A stretch of DNA of 64,000 bases from Limnohabitans sp. Lineage in GTDB: Bacteria; Pseudomonadota; Gammaproteobacteria; Burkholderiales; Burkholderiaceae_C. Under the pieces are notes generated by a model. The model saw only the letters and a program-made list of their open reading frames with translations. It was not told where the DNA came from and made no database searches. Made by a program: the position numbers and the translations under genes. Below, one piece after another: positions 54,758 through 63,468 of this stretch; within the stretch, counting starts at the first letter, position 1, and each line of letters starts with the position of its first letter. The stretch covers positions 186,001 to 250,000 of the forward strand of contig JAOATL010000004.1 in NCBI GenBank assembly GCA_030158125.1, written 5' to 3'.

Positions 54758-55891
54758 ATGAAAATGACTAAAACTCTGCTGGCATTGGCCATCACCGCTG
54801 TCACCAGCACTGCTGCGCTGGCCGACATCAAAATTGGTGTGAGCTTGTCGCTCACAGGCCCAGGCTCAGGCTTGGGTACGCCGATGCAAAAACAAATGCA
54901 ACTGTTCCCCAAAACAATTGCCGGTGAAAAAGTGACTGTCACTCTTTTGGACGACGCCTCGGATCCAGGCAAGGGCTCCGCCAATGCACGCCGCTTTGTG
55001 ACAGAAGACAAAGTCGACGTGATCTTCGGCTCATGCCTCACACCCGTTGCTGCGGCCATGACCGACATCGCGTCTGAAGCGGGAACCGTGCAAATTGCTG
55101 GCTCACCAGTGGGCGTGCCCCCAGGCAAAGACAAATGGTTGTTCCGCTTGCCCCAATCCAACACAGTGATGGGTCATGCCGTGATCGAGCACATGAAAAA
55201 ACAAGGCATCAAATCCGTTGGCTTTTTGGGCTACGCTGACGTCTATGGTCAACAATGGCTTGACGCTGTCGGTCCAGAACTTGAAAAGGCTGGCATCAAG
55301 ATGGTGGGCGTTGAGCGCTTTGCACGTACAGATACCAGCGTCACGCCCCAAGCGCTCAAATTGACTTCCGCCAATCCCGACGCCATCTTGGTGGTGGCGT
55401 CAGGCTCAGGTGCTGCCATGCCCCAAATGGGCTTGGTCGAACGTGGCTACAAGGGCAAGGTTTACCAAACTCACGCAGCAGCCACACCCGACTTGTCACG
55501 CATTGGCGGTAAATCTGTCGAAGGTACTTTCGTCGTTTCCGGTCCTGCCTTGTTGGGCGACCAGTTGGCCGACAGCCATCCTTCCAAAAAGCTGGCCTTG
55601 GACTTCGTGCAGAAGTTTGAAAAAGAGTTTGGTCCTAACACTCGCAATCAGTTTGCAGGTCATGCGTATGACTTCCAAGTGGCCATGGAAAAAGCCATTC
55701 CTTTGGCATTGAAGAAAGCCAAACCTGGTACACCAGAGTTCCGTGCTGCCCTTCGCGACAGTTTGGAAACCATGGGCCGCACTGTGTTTTCACACGGCGT
55801 CATGAACTGGACGGCTGCTGACCACTGGGGTTACACCTTGGAAACAGGCGTGATGACCAAAGTGGTTGATGGCAAGTTCAAGGTCGAATAA
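54758..55891 (+). CDS. LIV-type ABC transporter substrate-binding protein
   Basis: A 377-residue periplasmic protein (Peripla_BP_6). Signal peptide about residues 1-22 ending in AALA. IKIGVSLSLTGPGSGLGTPM is the family start and FAGHAYDFQVAMEKA a later motif. TTAGGAGACAAG precedes the ATG. Proteins of this family bind hydroxycinnamates in other aromatic degraders (such as the CouP type in Rhodopseudomonas), so a phenylpropanoid ligand is a fair guess from context. Confidence 0.92.
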   Translation: MKMTKTLLALAITAVTSTAALADIKIGVSLSLTGPGSGLGTPMQKQMQLFPKTIAGEKVTVTLLDDASDPGKGSANARRFVTEDKVDVIFGSCLTPVAAAMTDIASEAGTVQIAGSPVGVPPGKDKWLFRLPQSNTVMGHAVIEHMKKQGIKSVGFLGYADVYGQQWLDAVGPELEKAGIKMVGVERFARTDTSVTPQALKLTSANPDAILVVASGSGAAMPQMGLVERGYKGKVYQTHAAATPDLSRIGGKSVEGTFVVSGPALLGDQLADSHPSKKLALDFVQKFEKEFGPNTRNQFAGHAYDFQVAMEKAIPLALKKAKPGTPEFRAALRDSLETMGRTVFSHGVMNWTAADHWGYTLETGVMTKVVDGKFKVE

Positions 55892-55906
55892 GACCTTTGA
55901 CATGCT

Positions 55907-55959
55907 TGCATAGGTGTGAGCGCCATTTGGGGCGCCACCCTATGCACCTTGTGTTTTTT
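55907..55959 (+). terminator. large hairpin and T run between binding-protein and permease genes
   Basis: TGCATAGG pairs with CCTATGCA, and inner GCGCC pairs with GGCGC, followed by a T run (TTTTTT at 55954-55959). It looks like a partial terminator that would raise binding protein above permease levels. Confidence 0.55.
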
Positions 55960-55973
55960 GAATCGGAAATTTC

Positions 55974-57014
55974 ATGGACTTCTCCATCGCCAGCATCCTC
56001 TTGCTAGACGGCGTCACCAACGGCGCCGTTTATGCTCTTCTTGGGTTGGCCACCGTGTTGGTGTTCACCGTCACGCGTGTGATCTTTATCCCTCAAGGTG
56101 AATTTGTGGCCTATGGTGCCCTCACACTTGCCATGCTTCAAACCGGCAAAACACCCGGTACGGTTTGGTTGTTGCTGATCCTTGCAGGCGTGGCTTCGCT
56201 GATGGAATTGATTGCACGCTGGCGCCATCATGGCAATGTTGTACGTGCTTTGCGTGCTGCGCTGCAGACTTTGATATTTCCAATTCTTGTGTCGCTCGTC
56301 GCCATTTGGGCTGCGCCACAAATGTTCCCACTTTGGGTTCAAGCCGTACTGAGCGTGGCCATTGTGACGGCCTTTGGCCCTCTGGTGTACCGCGTGGCTT
56401 ACCAGTCACTTGAATCAGCCACGCCCTTGGTCTTGCTCATTGTGTCTGTTGGCGTGCACTTTGCCATGACGGGCTTGGGCTTGTTGTTTTTCGGAGCCGA
56501 AGGTTTCCGCAACCCCACATTCTGGGATGAACGCTTTGCCTTTGGTCCTGTTGCCTTAACGGGTCAAACGGTCATTATTTTCGTCACCTCATTGGCGCTC
56601 ATTGTCATGATGTGGCTTTACTTCGAACGCTCATTGCGAGGCAAAGCCTTGCGCGCCACCGCGGTGAATCGCACAGGTGCGCGTTTGATGGGCATCTCCA
56701 GCCACACTTCCGGTCAACTCACATTCCTCATGGCGGCGCTGATTGGCGCGCTGTCTGGTTTGTTGATCGGCCCCACCACCACGGTGTTCTACGACTCAGG
56801 CTTTTTGATTGGCCTCAAAGGTTTCGTCGCAGCCGTGATGGGCGGACTGGCAAGTTACCCAGGCGCTTTGCTCGGCGCTCTTTTTGTGGGCATCGTCGAA
56901 TCCTTTGGCGCTTTCTGGGCCAGTGCTTTCAAAGAAGTGATTGTCTTCACTTTGGTCTTGCCCATCCTCCTCGTGCGCTCTTTGCGCAGTGGCCATTCAG
57001 ACGAGGAACACTGA
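55974..57014 (+). CDS. LIV-type ABC transporter permease (LivH-like)
   Basis: A 346-residue membrane protein with about eight helices. [20 protein letters not shown] at the N-terminus is the LivH signature, and [20 protein letters not shown] near the end is the ATPase-coupling region. First permease of the ABC system. Confidence 0.92.
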   Translation: MDFSIASILLLDGVTNGAVYALLGLATVLVFTVTRVIFIPQGEFVAYGALTLAMLQTGKTPGTVWLLLILAGVASLMELIARWRHHGNVVRALRAALQTLIFPILVSLVAIWAAPQMFPLWVQAVLSVAIVTAFGPLVYRVAYQSLESATPLVLLIVSVGVHFAMTGLGLLFFGAEGFRNPTFWDERFAFGPVALTGQTVIIFVTSLALIVMMWLYFERSLRGKALRATAVNRTGARLMGISSHTSGQLTFLMAALIGALSGLLIGPTTTVFYDSGFLIGLKGFVAAVMGGLASYPGALLGALFVGIVESFGAFWASAFKEVIVFTLVLPILLVRSLRSGHSDEEH

Positions 57015-57015
57015 C

Positions 57016-58782
57016 ATGAACAAACAAAAACTCTTTATTTTCTTGCTGGCAGCAGCCGTTCCCGTGGTGGCGCTGTTGCCGCTCCCAGACTTTTGGATTG
57101 CGCAGTTCAACTACATTGGCTTGTATGCGCTGGTGTGTCTGGGCTTGGTCCTGCTCACCGGCATTGGAGGGTTGACCTCGTTCGGCCAAGCCGCGTTTGT
57201 GGGCGTTGGGGCTTACACCACAGCTTGGTTGACACTTAATACAGGCATGTCACCTTGGCTGACATTGTTTGTAGGTTTGGGTCTCACCGCCATCAGTGCC
57301 CTCATTGTGGGCGCGATCACCTTGCGCATGTCGGGCCACTATCTTCCCTTGGCCACCATAGCATGGGGCCTGTCGCTTTACTACCTCATGGGCAACTTAG
57401 ACGCCTTAGGTAAATACGATGGCTTGCTAGGTCTCAAGAGTTTATCCATTGGTGGTCTTGACATTGGCCAAGGCAGGTTGTTCTTCATTTTGACGTGGAC
57501 CCTCCTCATTGCCGGCGCCATCGCTTTGTTGAACTTGCTCGATTCACGTCCCGGCCGTGCCATTCGTTCGCTCAAAGGCGGCTCTCAAATGGCTGAAGCG
57601 ATGGGCATCAGCACCTTCCGTTACAAAGTCACCATCTTTTTGATTGCGGCCTTGTTTGCGTCCGTCGCAGGTTGGTTGCTTGCGCACTTCCAACGAACCG
57701 TCAATCCATCGGCTTTTGGTTTGAAGATGGGCATTGAATACTTGTTCATGGCTGTGATCGGTGGTGTCGGTTATGTTTGGGGCGCCATTGTGGGTGCGGC
57801 CCTCATTAAACTGCTCGACGACTACTTGCAAGTGGCTCTGCCCGCCTTAATTGGCACCAGTGGCAGCTACGAGGTCATTGTTTTTGGTGTGGCCATGGTC
57901 CTGGTCCTTAAATACATGCCGGATGGCATCTGGTCCTTGGTCGCCCGCCAATTACCACGCCCTCCTCGGAAAATGGACTGGCAAGATGCCGAGCCCTTGA
58001 GTGCTCGTAGCAAGCCTGCCATGGGTGAGTTGGTCTTGAAGGTCGACAAAATTCGCAAACAGTTTGGTGGCCTCACCGCTGTGAACGACATTAGCTTTGA
58101 CATTCATGCGGGGCAAATTGTGGGCCTGATTGGTCCTAACGGCGCTGGCAAATCAACCACCTTCAACTTGATCACGGGCGTGTTGTCTAAAACCTCGGGG
58201 CAAGTGACTTATCGGGGTCACGATATTTCTGCCTTGCCCTCGCGCGAAATTTCACGTCAAGGCATGGCACGTACTTTTCAGCACGTCAAGATGATTCCCG
58301 ACATGACCGTTTTAGAAAACGTCGCACTGGGTGCTTACACGCGGGGTGAATCAGGTGTGATTTCTTCCATGCTCGGCACCAACGCATTAGAGGAACGCCG
58401 ATTCATGAAAGAAGCGCAACATCAACTCGAACGCATTGGCATGGGCAAGTACTTGCACGAACAAGCAGGCAACTTGGCCATGGGCCCACAACGTTTGATG
58501 GAAATTGCGCGCGCCCTGTGTTGTGATCCAGCGCTCTTGTTGCTAGACGAACCCGCCGCGGGTTTGCGTCACAAAGAAAAACAAGATTTGATCAAAGTAC
58601 TTCGCCAACTGCAAAGCGAAGGCATGAGCATTTTGCTGGTAGAACACGACATGGACTTGGTGATGGACGTGTGTGACCATTTGGTCGTGATGGAGTTTGG
58701 CACTTTGCTAACCCAAGGCACACCTGCAGAAATTCAAGCGAGCCCGGCCGTGCGAGCAGCCTACCTGGGAACGGAACACTGA
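57016..58782 (+). CDS. fused LIV-type ABC permease-ATPase (LivM-LivG)
   Basis: A 588-residue fusion. Residues 1 to about 320 are a LivM-like permease, with FGQAAFVGVGAYTTAWL and AVIGGVGYVWGAIVGAAL. Residues 345-588 are a LivG-like ATPase: Walker A GLIGPNGAGKST, Walker B LLLLDEPAAGLRHKE and a switch His in LLVEHDMD. The signature segment LAMGPQRLMEIARALC is unusual: AMGPQR takes the place of the common LSGGQR-type loop. ATG 57016 is chosen, one base after the livH-like stop. The linker around residues 320-345 is charged. Confidence 0.9.
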   Translation: MNKQKLFIFLLAAAVPVVALLPLPDFWIAQFNYIGLYALVCLGLVLLTGIGGLTSFGQAAFVGVGAYTTAWLTLNTGMSPWLTLFVGLGLTAISALIVGAITLRMSGHYLPLATIAWGLSLYYLMGNLDALGKYDGLLGLKSLSIGGLDIGQGRLFFILTWTLLIAGAIALLNLLDSRPGRAIRSLKGGSQMAEAMGISTFRYKVTIFLIAALFASVAGWLLAHFQRTVNPSAFGLKMGIEYLFMAVIGGVGYVWGAIVGAALIKLLDDYLQVALPALIGTSGSYEVIVFGVAMVLVLKYMPDGIWSLVARQLPRPPRKMDWQDAEPLSARSKPAMGELVLKVDKIRKQFGGLTAVNDISFDIHAGQIVGLIGPNGAGKSTTFNLITGVLSKTSGQVTYRGHDISALPSREISRQGMARTFQHVKMIPDMTVLENVALGAYTRGESGVISSMLGTNALEERRFMKEAQHQLERIGMGKYLHEQAGNLAMGPQRLMEIARALCCDPALLLLDEPAAGLRHKEKQDLIKVLRQLQSEGMSILLVEHDMDLVMDVCDHLVVMEFGTLLTQGTPAEIQASPAVRAAYLGTEH

Positions 58783-58783
58783 T

Positions 58784-59512
58784 ATGACAACACCCATCCT
58801 CAAAGTCACTCAACTCCATGCAGGTTACGGCAAAGCCGAGGTGCTTCATGGCATCAGTTTGGAAGCGGCACAGGGCAGTGTCATCACGGTCATTGGCCCC
58901 AACGGTGCGGGCAAATCAACCTTCTTGAACAGTCTGATGGGTATCTTGCCTGCCAAGGGTGTGATTGAGTTCAACGGCCAATCGATCAACGAATTGACCT
59001 TGGAAGAACGTGTGATGCAAGGCATTTCATTGGTGCCTGAAAAGCGTGAACTCTTCAGCACCATGTCTGTAGAAGACAACCTCGTGCTGGGCGGGTATCG
59101 CCAAATGCGATTGGGCAATGCCCAATGGCGCGCTCGTTTAGACGATGTTTACGATTTATTCCCTCGACTCAAAGAACGCCGCCTACAAGAAGCGGGTACG
59201 TTGTCGGGTGGCGAACGCCAAATGTTGGCGGTGGGTCGTTCCCTCATGTCACGTCCTTCTCTTTTGATGCTGGACGAACCTAGTTTGGGTTTGGCACCGC
59301 TCATTGTGAAAGAAATTTTCTCGATCATTGAAACACTTCGCAGAACAGGTGTTTCCATTGTCTTGGTCGAGCAAAACGCTCGGGCTGCTCTGGCGGTCGC
59401 TGATCACGGCTATGTGCTGGAAATGGGGGAAGTTAGTTTAGAAGGCAAAGCTGCCGATTTGGCCGAAGACCCCAGAGTGATCGACACCTATTTGGGTGCT
59501 GCAAAAAAATAA
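58784..59512 (+). CDS. LIV-type ABC transporter ATPase (LivF-like)
   Basis: A 242-residue ATPase. Walker A is VIGPNGAGKSTF, signature LSGGERQMLAVGRSLMSRP, Walker B LLMLDEPSLGLAP, switch His replaced by Gln in LVEQNAR, as is usual for LivF. It begins one base after the fused permease-ATPase stop. Confidence 0.94.
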   Translation: MTTPILKVTQLHAGYGKAEVLHGISLEAAQGSVITVIGPNGAGKSTFLNSLMGILPAKGVIEFNGQSINELTLEERVMQGISLVPEKRELFSTMSVEDNLVLGGYRQMRLGNAQWRARLDDVYDLFPRLKERRLQEAGTLSGGERQMLAVGRSLMSRPSLLMLDEPSLGLAPLIVKEIFSIIETLRRTGVSIVLVEQNARAALAVADHGYVLEMGEVSLEGKAADLAEDPRVIDTYLGAAKK

Positions 59513-59524
59513 CTGAGTCAAAAG

Positions 59525-61228
59525 ATGAGCGACTATCAACCCCGTATTCAGGACATGCAGTTTGTTCTGTCCCAGGTTTTAAATGCCCCGGAACAACTAA
59601 AAACCTTGCCGATCTTTGACGAAGTCGATGCTGATCTGGTGCAACAAGTTTTAGAGGAAGCTGGCAAGTTTGTGGGCGAAGTGGTCGCCCCTCTCAATCG
59701 AGACGGCGACGAAATTGGTGCGCAATGGCAAAACGGTCAAGTGACGATGCCGCCAGGTTTTCAAGCGGCATATCAACAGTTTTGGCAAGCAGGATGGCCA
59801 GCACTTTCTGCCGCATCAGAAGATGGCGGACAAGGTCTACCCTCCGTGTTGGAAATCATGCTGTATGAAATGCTGTCAGCCGCCAACCATGGCTGGACGA
59901 TGGCGCCTGGTTTGTTGCATGGCGCCTACGAATGCATCAAGCACTACGCCAGCCCCTCCCTCAAAGAAACCTACCTTAGTAAAGTTGGCTCTGGCGAATG
60001 GTTGGCCACAATGTGCCTTACCGAACCCCATGCTGGCAGCGACTTAGGCCTGTCACGCACCAAAGCGACGCCTCAAGCAGATGGTCGCTATGCCTTGAAC
60101 GGCACCAAAATTTTTATCTCTGGCGGTGAGCATGACCTTACCGACAACATCGTGCATTTGGTCTTGGCCCGCTTGCCAGATGCCCCCCCCGGCCCCAAAG
60201 GCTTGTCACTTTTCTTGGTCCCCAAGTTTTATCCCAATGGCGAGCGCAGTGCCGTGCATTGCGATCGCATTGAAGAAAAGATGGGACTGCACGGCAGCCC
60301 CACTTGCGTGATGCGTTTTGACGATGCCCTGGCCGACATCATTGGCGAACCTGGCAAAGGTTTGAACGCCATGTTTGTCATGATGAATGCGGCACGTTTG
60401 CACGTGGCCATGCAAGGCATTGGCCTGTTGGATGCTGCCTGGCAAAAAGCCGACGCCTATGCCAAAGAGCGTCGCCAAATGCGTGCCCCTGCTGGCAAAG
60501 AAGCCAAAGAAAAATCTGCTGCCGAAGCCGATTTCATCATTCAACATCCCGCCATCAAGCGCATCTTGGACACACAACGTTCTTGGGTGGATGGCGGCCG
60601 TGTGCTTGCCTATCAGACAGCCGTCGAATTGGACCGCATCAAACACGCCGATAAAGAGACCGCCGCCAAATCACAACGTTGGTGCGCGCTGGTCACTCCC
60701 ATGATGAAAGCAGCCTTCACCCACCAAGCCTTTCACGGTGGCAGCGATTGCCTCCAAGTGTTTGGCGGCCATGGCTACGTGCGCGAATGGGGCATTGAAC
60801 AAATCGTTCGCGATGCGCGCGTCGCCATGATTTACGAAGGCACCAACGAAATTCAAGCCATCGATTTATTGGTTCGAAAAATCTTGGCCGATGGCGGCCA
60901 GAGTTTGAACCAACTGCTAGACGACATGAAGGCAGAAACACAATCGGAAACGGCAGAAGCCTCGCAACTTCGCAAGTTGACACAAAGCATCGTGAGCGCA
61001 GCGCCTCAAGACCCCAGCTTGGGCCACCGTGTGGCCGATGACTATTTGCGCGCCATGGCCTTGGTCATGTTGCAATGGGCATGGCACCGCATCAACGCCC
61101 AGCTGCAAGAAGACACGCCAGACTTGCAAGACCGTTGGCAAGCGCCTTCCAAGGCTTTCCAACAGTGGGTCTTGCCCGAGTTCGCCATGCGCAAACACAT
61201 CATCGAAGCGCAATGCCAAACAGCTTAA
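59525..61228 (+). CDS. acyl-CoA dehydrogenase (DmdC/FadE-like long form)
   Basis: A 567-residue flavoprotein. FAD-binding regions are MCLTEPHAGSDLGLSRTKA and ISGGEH; the catalytic Glu candidate is in IYEGTNEIQAIDLLVRK. The C-terminal domain is the extended form found in FadE5/DmdC-like members, not the short form of about 380 residues. It may dehydrogenate dihydro-phenylpropanoyl-CoA substrates ahead of the hydratase (inference). It overlaps the MarR gene by 16 bases. Confidence 0.9.
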   Translation: MSDYQPRIQDMQFVLSQVLNAPEQLKTLPIFDEVDADLVQQVLEEAGKFVGEVVAPLNRDGDEIGAQWQNGQVTMPPGFQAAYQQFWQAGWPALSAASEDGGQGLPSVLEIMLYEMLSAANHGWTMAPGLLHGAYECIKHYASPSLKETYLSKVGSGEWLATMCLTEPHAGSDLGLSRTKATPQADGRYALNGTKIFISGGEHDLTDNIVHLVLARLPDAPPGPKGLSLFLVPKFYPNGERSAVHCDRIEEKMGLHGSPTCVMRFDDALADIIGEPGKGLNAMFVMMNAARLHVAMQGIGLLDAAWQKADAYAKERRQMRAPAGKEAKEKSAAEADFIIQHPAIKRILDTQRSWVDGGRVLAYQTAVELDRIKHADKETAAKSQRWCALVTPMMKAAFTHQAFHGGSDCLQVFGGHGYVREWGIEQIVRDARVAMIYEGTNEIQAIDLLVRKILADGGQSLNQLLDDMKAETQSETAEASQLRKLTQSIVSAAPQDPSLGHRVADDYLRAMALVMLQWAWHRINAQLQEDTPDLQDRWQAPSKAFQQWVLPEFAMRKHIIEAQCQTA

Positions 61229-61674
61229 AAACGCCTGTGGCTTCCGTCGACAAAGTCGACACCAGCTACTTAGAGACCTTGATTGGTTACAACGCACGCC
61301 GTGCGGCGCTGGCTGTCATCAGTCAATTTTTAGAACGCATGGCGGTCTATGACCTCAAGCCTGTTGATTTTTCTGTGATGTCTGTGGTGGTGCATAACCC
61401 GGGTGTGACATCACGACAACTTTGCACCGCATTGAACATCCTGCCCCCCAACTTGGTAGGCTTGGTGCAATCGCTTGAATCACGTGGCTTGCTAGAACGA
61501 CTGCCCCATCCCAGCGATGGCCGTGCCATGGGCCTGCATCCTACCGATCAGGGAGAGCAACTCATGAAAAAGGCAGAAGCCACGGCTTCCGAGCTAGAAA
61601 TGACCATTGGCTCTAAACTCACATCTCACCAAGCGCAAACCTTGGTGAGCTTGCTACAAAAAATCTACCTCTAA
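61213..61674 (+). CDS. MarR family transcriptional regulator
   Basis: A 153-residue winged-helix protein. The recognition region VTSRQLCTALNILPPNLVGL and LVQSLESRGLLERLPHPSDGR form the HTH and wing. ATG 61213 lies inside the acyl-CoA dehydrogenase gene. Position at the end of the phenylpropanoid cluster parallels CouR/FerC-type repressors that sense hydroxycinnamoyl-CoA. Likely operator is the inverted repeat at 49402. Confidence 0.88.
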   Translation: MPNSLKTPVASVDKVDTSYLETLIGYNARRAALAVISQFLERMAVYDLKPVDFSVMSVVVHNPGVTSRQLCTALNILPPNLVGLVQSLESRGLLERLPHPSDGRAMGLHPTDQGEQLMKKAEATASELEMTIGSKLTSHQAQTLVSLLQKIYL

Positions 61675-61722
61675 GGGGACCCAGTTACTGGACCCAAGAG
61701 ACACACATTGGGAGACTAGGCC

Positions 61723-62898
61723 TTGTCACATTCCAGCTTTCCTTCATTGGCAGTCACGCTACCAACAGATGCCGCCAACGCCGTTTTGATTGGCCGCATG
61801 TGGGTCCCCGGCGAAGGTCCTTACCTTGTGAAGGTGGGTGCCCAAGAAACCACCGACTTGTCCGGCTTGGCACTGACCAGCAGTGACTTGATGGAAATCG
61901 ACAGCGCTGCTGCGCTTGTGCAACAGCAAAACGGTCAAACTTGGTCAACCCAAGCCGTTTGGCAAAACACAGATCCGCACAAGCGCAATCCACAACAGCC
62001 CTGGTTTCTCGCCCCCACTGACTTGCAGGCCATCAAAGCTGCAGGCGTGACCTTTGTGGCCAGCATGCTGGAGCGTGTGATCGAAGAACAAGCACGAGGC
62101 GATGCCGCCAAAGCAGAGAGTGTTCGCAAGGCCGTGATCGATGTCATGGGCGACAACCTGCGCAACGTCAAACCGGGTTCGGCACAAGCCATGAAACTCA
62201 AAGAAGTGTTGGTGGCACAAGGTGTTTGGTCGCAGTACCTTGAAGTGGGCATTGGCCCCGACGCCGAAATTTTCACCAAATCACAAGCCATGAGTGCCGT
62301 AGGTTCTGGCTTTGCGGTGGGCTTGCACCCCGGCAGTTCTTGGAACAACCCAGAACCCGAAATTGTGCTGGTCATCAATTCCAAAGGCCACGTGGTGGGA
62401 GCGGCCCTGGGCAATGATGTCAATCTGCGCGACTTCGAAGGCCGAAGCGCCCTGCTCTTAGGCAAAGCCAAAGACAACAATGCCAGCTGCGCCATCGGGC
62501 CCTTCATCCGCTTGTTTGACGGCCAATACACCCTCGACAGCGTTCGAAACACCGACCTCAGCATGGCCGTCCATGGCCCCGAAGGCTTTTTGATGCAAGG
62601 CAGCAGCTCCCTGAGCCAAATCAGCCGCGACCCGCTGGACTTAGCGGCACAAGCCATTGGGCCCTACCACCAGTACCCCGACGGGCTTGTGTTGTTCTTG
62701 GGCACGATGTTTGCACCCACCCAAGACCGACATGGCCCAGGCCAAGGCTTTACGCATGTGGTGGGCGATACGGTGGCCATCACCACCCCACAATTGGGTA
62801 CCCTGTTCAACCGCGTCACCACTTCCGACCAAGCACCTGAATGGACCTATGGCGTTCGAGCCCTCATGCAGGACTTGGCCAAGCGCTCTAGCCCATGA
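61723..62898 (+). CDS. fumarylacetoacetate hydrolase family protein, long form
   Basis: A 391-residue protein of the FAH superfamily. The catalytic-type core is in the C-terminal half: GSSWNNPEPEIVLVINS is the metal-binding E-x-E motif, and GNDVNLRDFEGRSALLLGKAKD follows. The N-terminal part (about 1-150) is an extension. The start is TTG 61723, supported by GGGAGA 8 bases upstream. Long FAH proteins include AraD1-like sugar-acid dehydratases; ring-cleavage hydrolases are also possible. It follows the MarR gene by 48 bases. Confidence 0.8.
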   Translation: MSHSSFPSLAVTLPTDAANAVLIGRMWVPGEGPYLVKVGAQETTDLSGLALTSSDLMEIDSAAALVQQQNGQTWSTQAVWQNTDPHKRNPQQPWFLAPTDLQAIKAAGVTFVASMLERVIEEQARGDAAKAESVRKAVIDVMGDNLRNVKPGSAQAMKLKEVLVAQGVWSQYLEVGIGPDAEIFTKSQAMSAVGSGFAVGLHPGSSWNNPEPEIVLVINSKGHVVGAALGNDVNLRDFEGRSALLLGKAKDNNASCAIGPFIRLFDGQYTLDSVRNTDLSMAVHGPEGFLMQGSSSLSQISRDPLDLAAQAIGPYHQYPDGLVLFLGTMFAPTQDRHGPGQGFTHVVGDTVAITTPQLGTLFNRVTTSDQAPEWTYGVRALMQDLAKRSSP

Positions 62899-62952
62899 GC
62901 GACTAAACGTCCTCTGCGCCCTCCAGGCCGAAGGTTCTTTTCAGTCAACTGG

Positions 62953-62993
62953 CATAATTCAGCCTACAGCCGGTCTTGAACCGGCCTTTCTTT
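62953..62993 (+). promoter_or_regulatory. promoter and leader hairpin of the FKBP gene
   Basis: TGGCATAAT (62950-62958) is an extended -10 element. It is followed by GCCGGT-CTTGA-ACCGGC (62969-62985) and CTTTCTTT. The hairpin may end the upstream transcript or act as an attenuator of the FKBP gene. Confidence 0.45.
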
Positions 62994-63019
62994 GTCACCC
63001 CATTTTCAAGGACACCTTC

Positions 63020-63370
63020 ATGATTACCACAGCCACAGGCCTGCAATACGAAGACACCGTGGTCGGCGACGGCGCCGAAGCCACCAAAGGCCAAACTGTC
63101 ACCGTGCACTACACAGGCTGGTTGTACAAAGACGGCGAGCAAGGTGCCAAATTTGACTCTAGCAAAGACCGCCGCGACCCCTTCCAATTTATTTTGGGCG
63201 CAGGCATGGTCATTCGCGGCTGGGACGAAGGCGTGGCCGGCATGAAAATCGGCGGCGCACGCACCTTGATCATTCCTTCTGACTTAGGTTACGGCCCGCG
63301 TGGCGCTGGCGGCGTCATTCCCCCGAATGCCACCCTCAAATTCGACGTCGAATTGCTCGAACTGTCTTGA
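63020..63370 (+). CDS. FKBP-type peptidyl-prolyl cis-trans isomerase
   Basis: A 116-residue single-domain FKBP. Active-site residues are seen in VTVHYTGWLYKDG, KFDSSKDRRDPFQFILG, VIRGWDEGVAGM and GYGPRGAGGVIPPNATLKFDVEL. No signal peptide, so cytoplasmic. ATG 63020 is chosen because AAGGAC lies upstream; a longer opening overlaps the FAH gene. It has its own promoter and a following hairpin. Confidence 0.94.
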   Translation: MITTATGLQYEDTVVGDGAEATKGQTVTVHYTGWLYKDGEQGAKFDSSKDRRDPFQFILGAGMVIRGWDEGVAGMKIGGARTLIIPSDLGYGPRGAGGVIPPNATLKFDVELLELS

Positions 63371-63422
63371 CCTGATGCAAGCCCCCAAGGCAGTTTGCCA
63401 ACGGGGTCTTGAAATCTTTCAA

Positions 63423-63445
63423 AACGCCCCCAAGTCTGGGGCGTT
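63423..63445 (+). terminator. probable terminator between FKBP gene and grpE
   Basis: AACGCCCC pairs perfectly with GGGGCGTT around a 7-base loop. The following GTCATTTATT is a weak T tract. Confidence 0.6.
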
Positions 63446-63468
63446 GTCATTTATTGCGGATGCATTCC

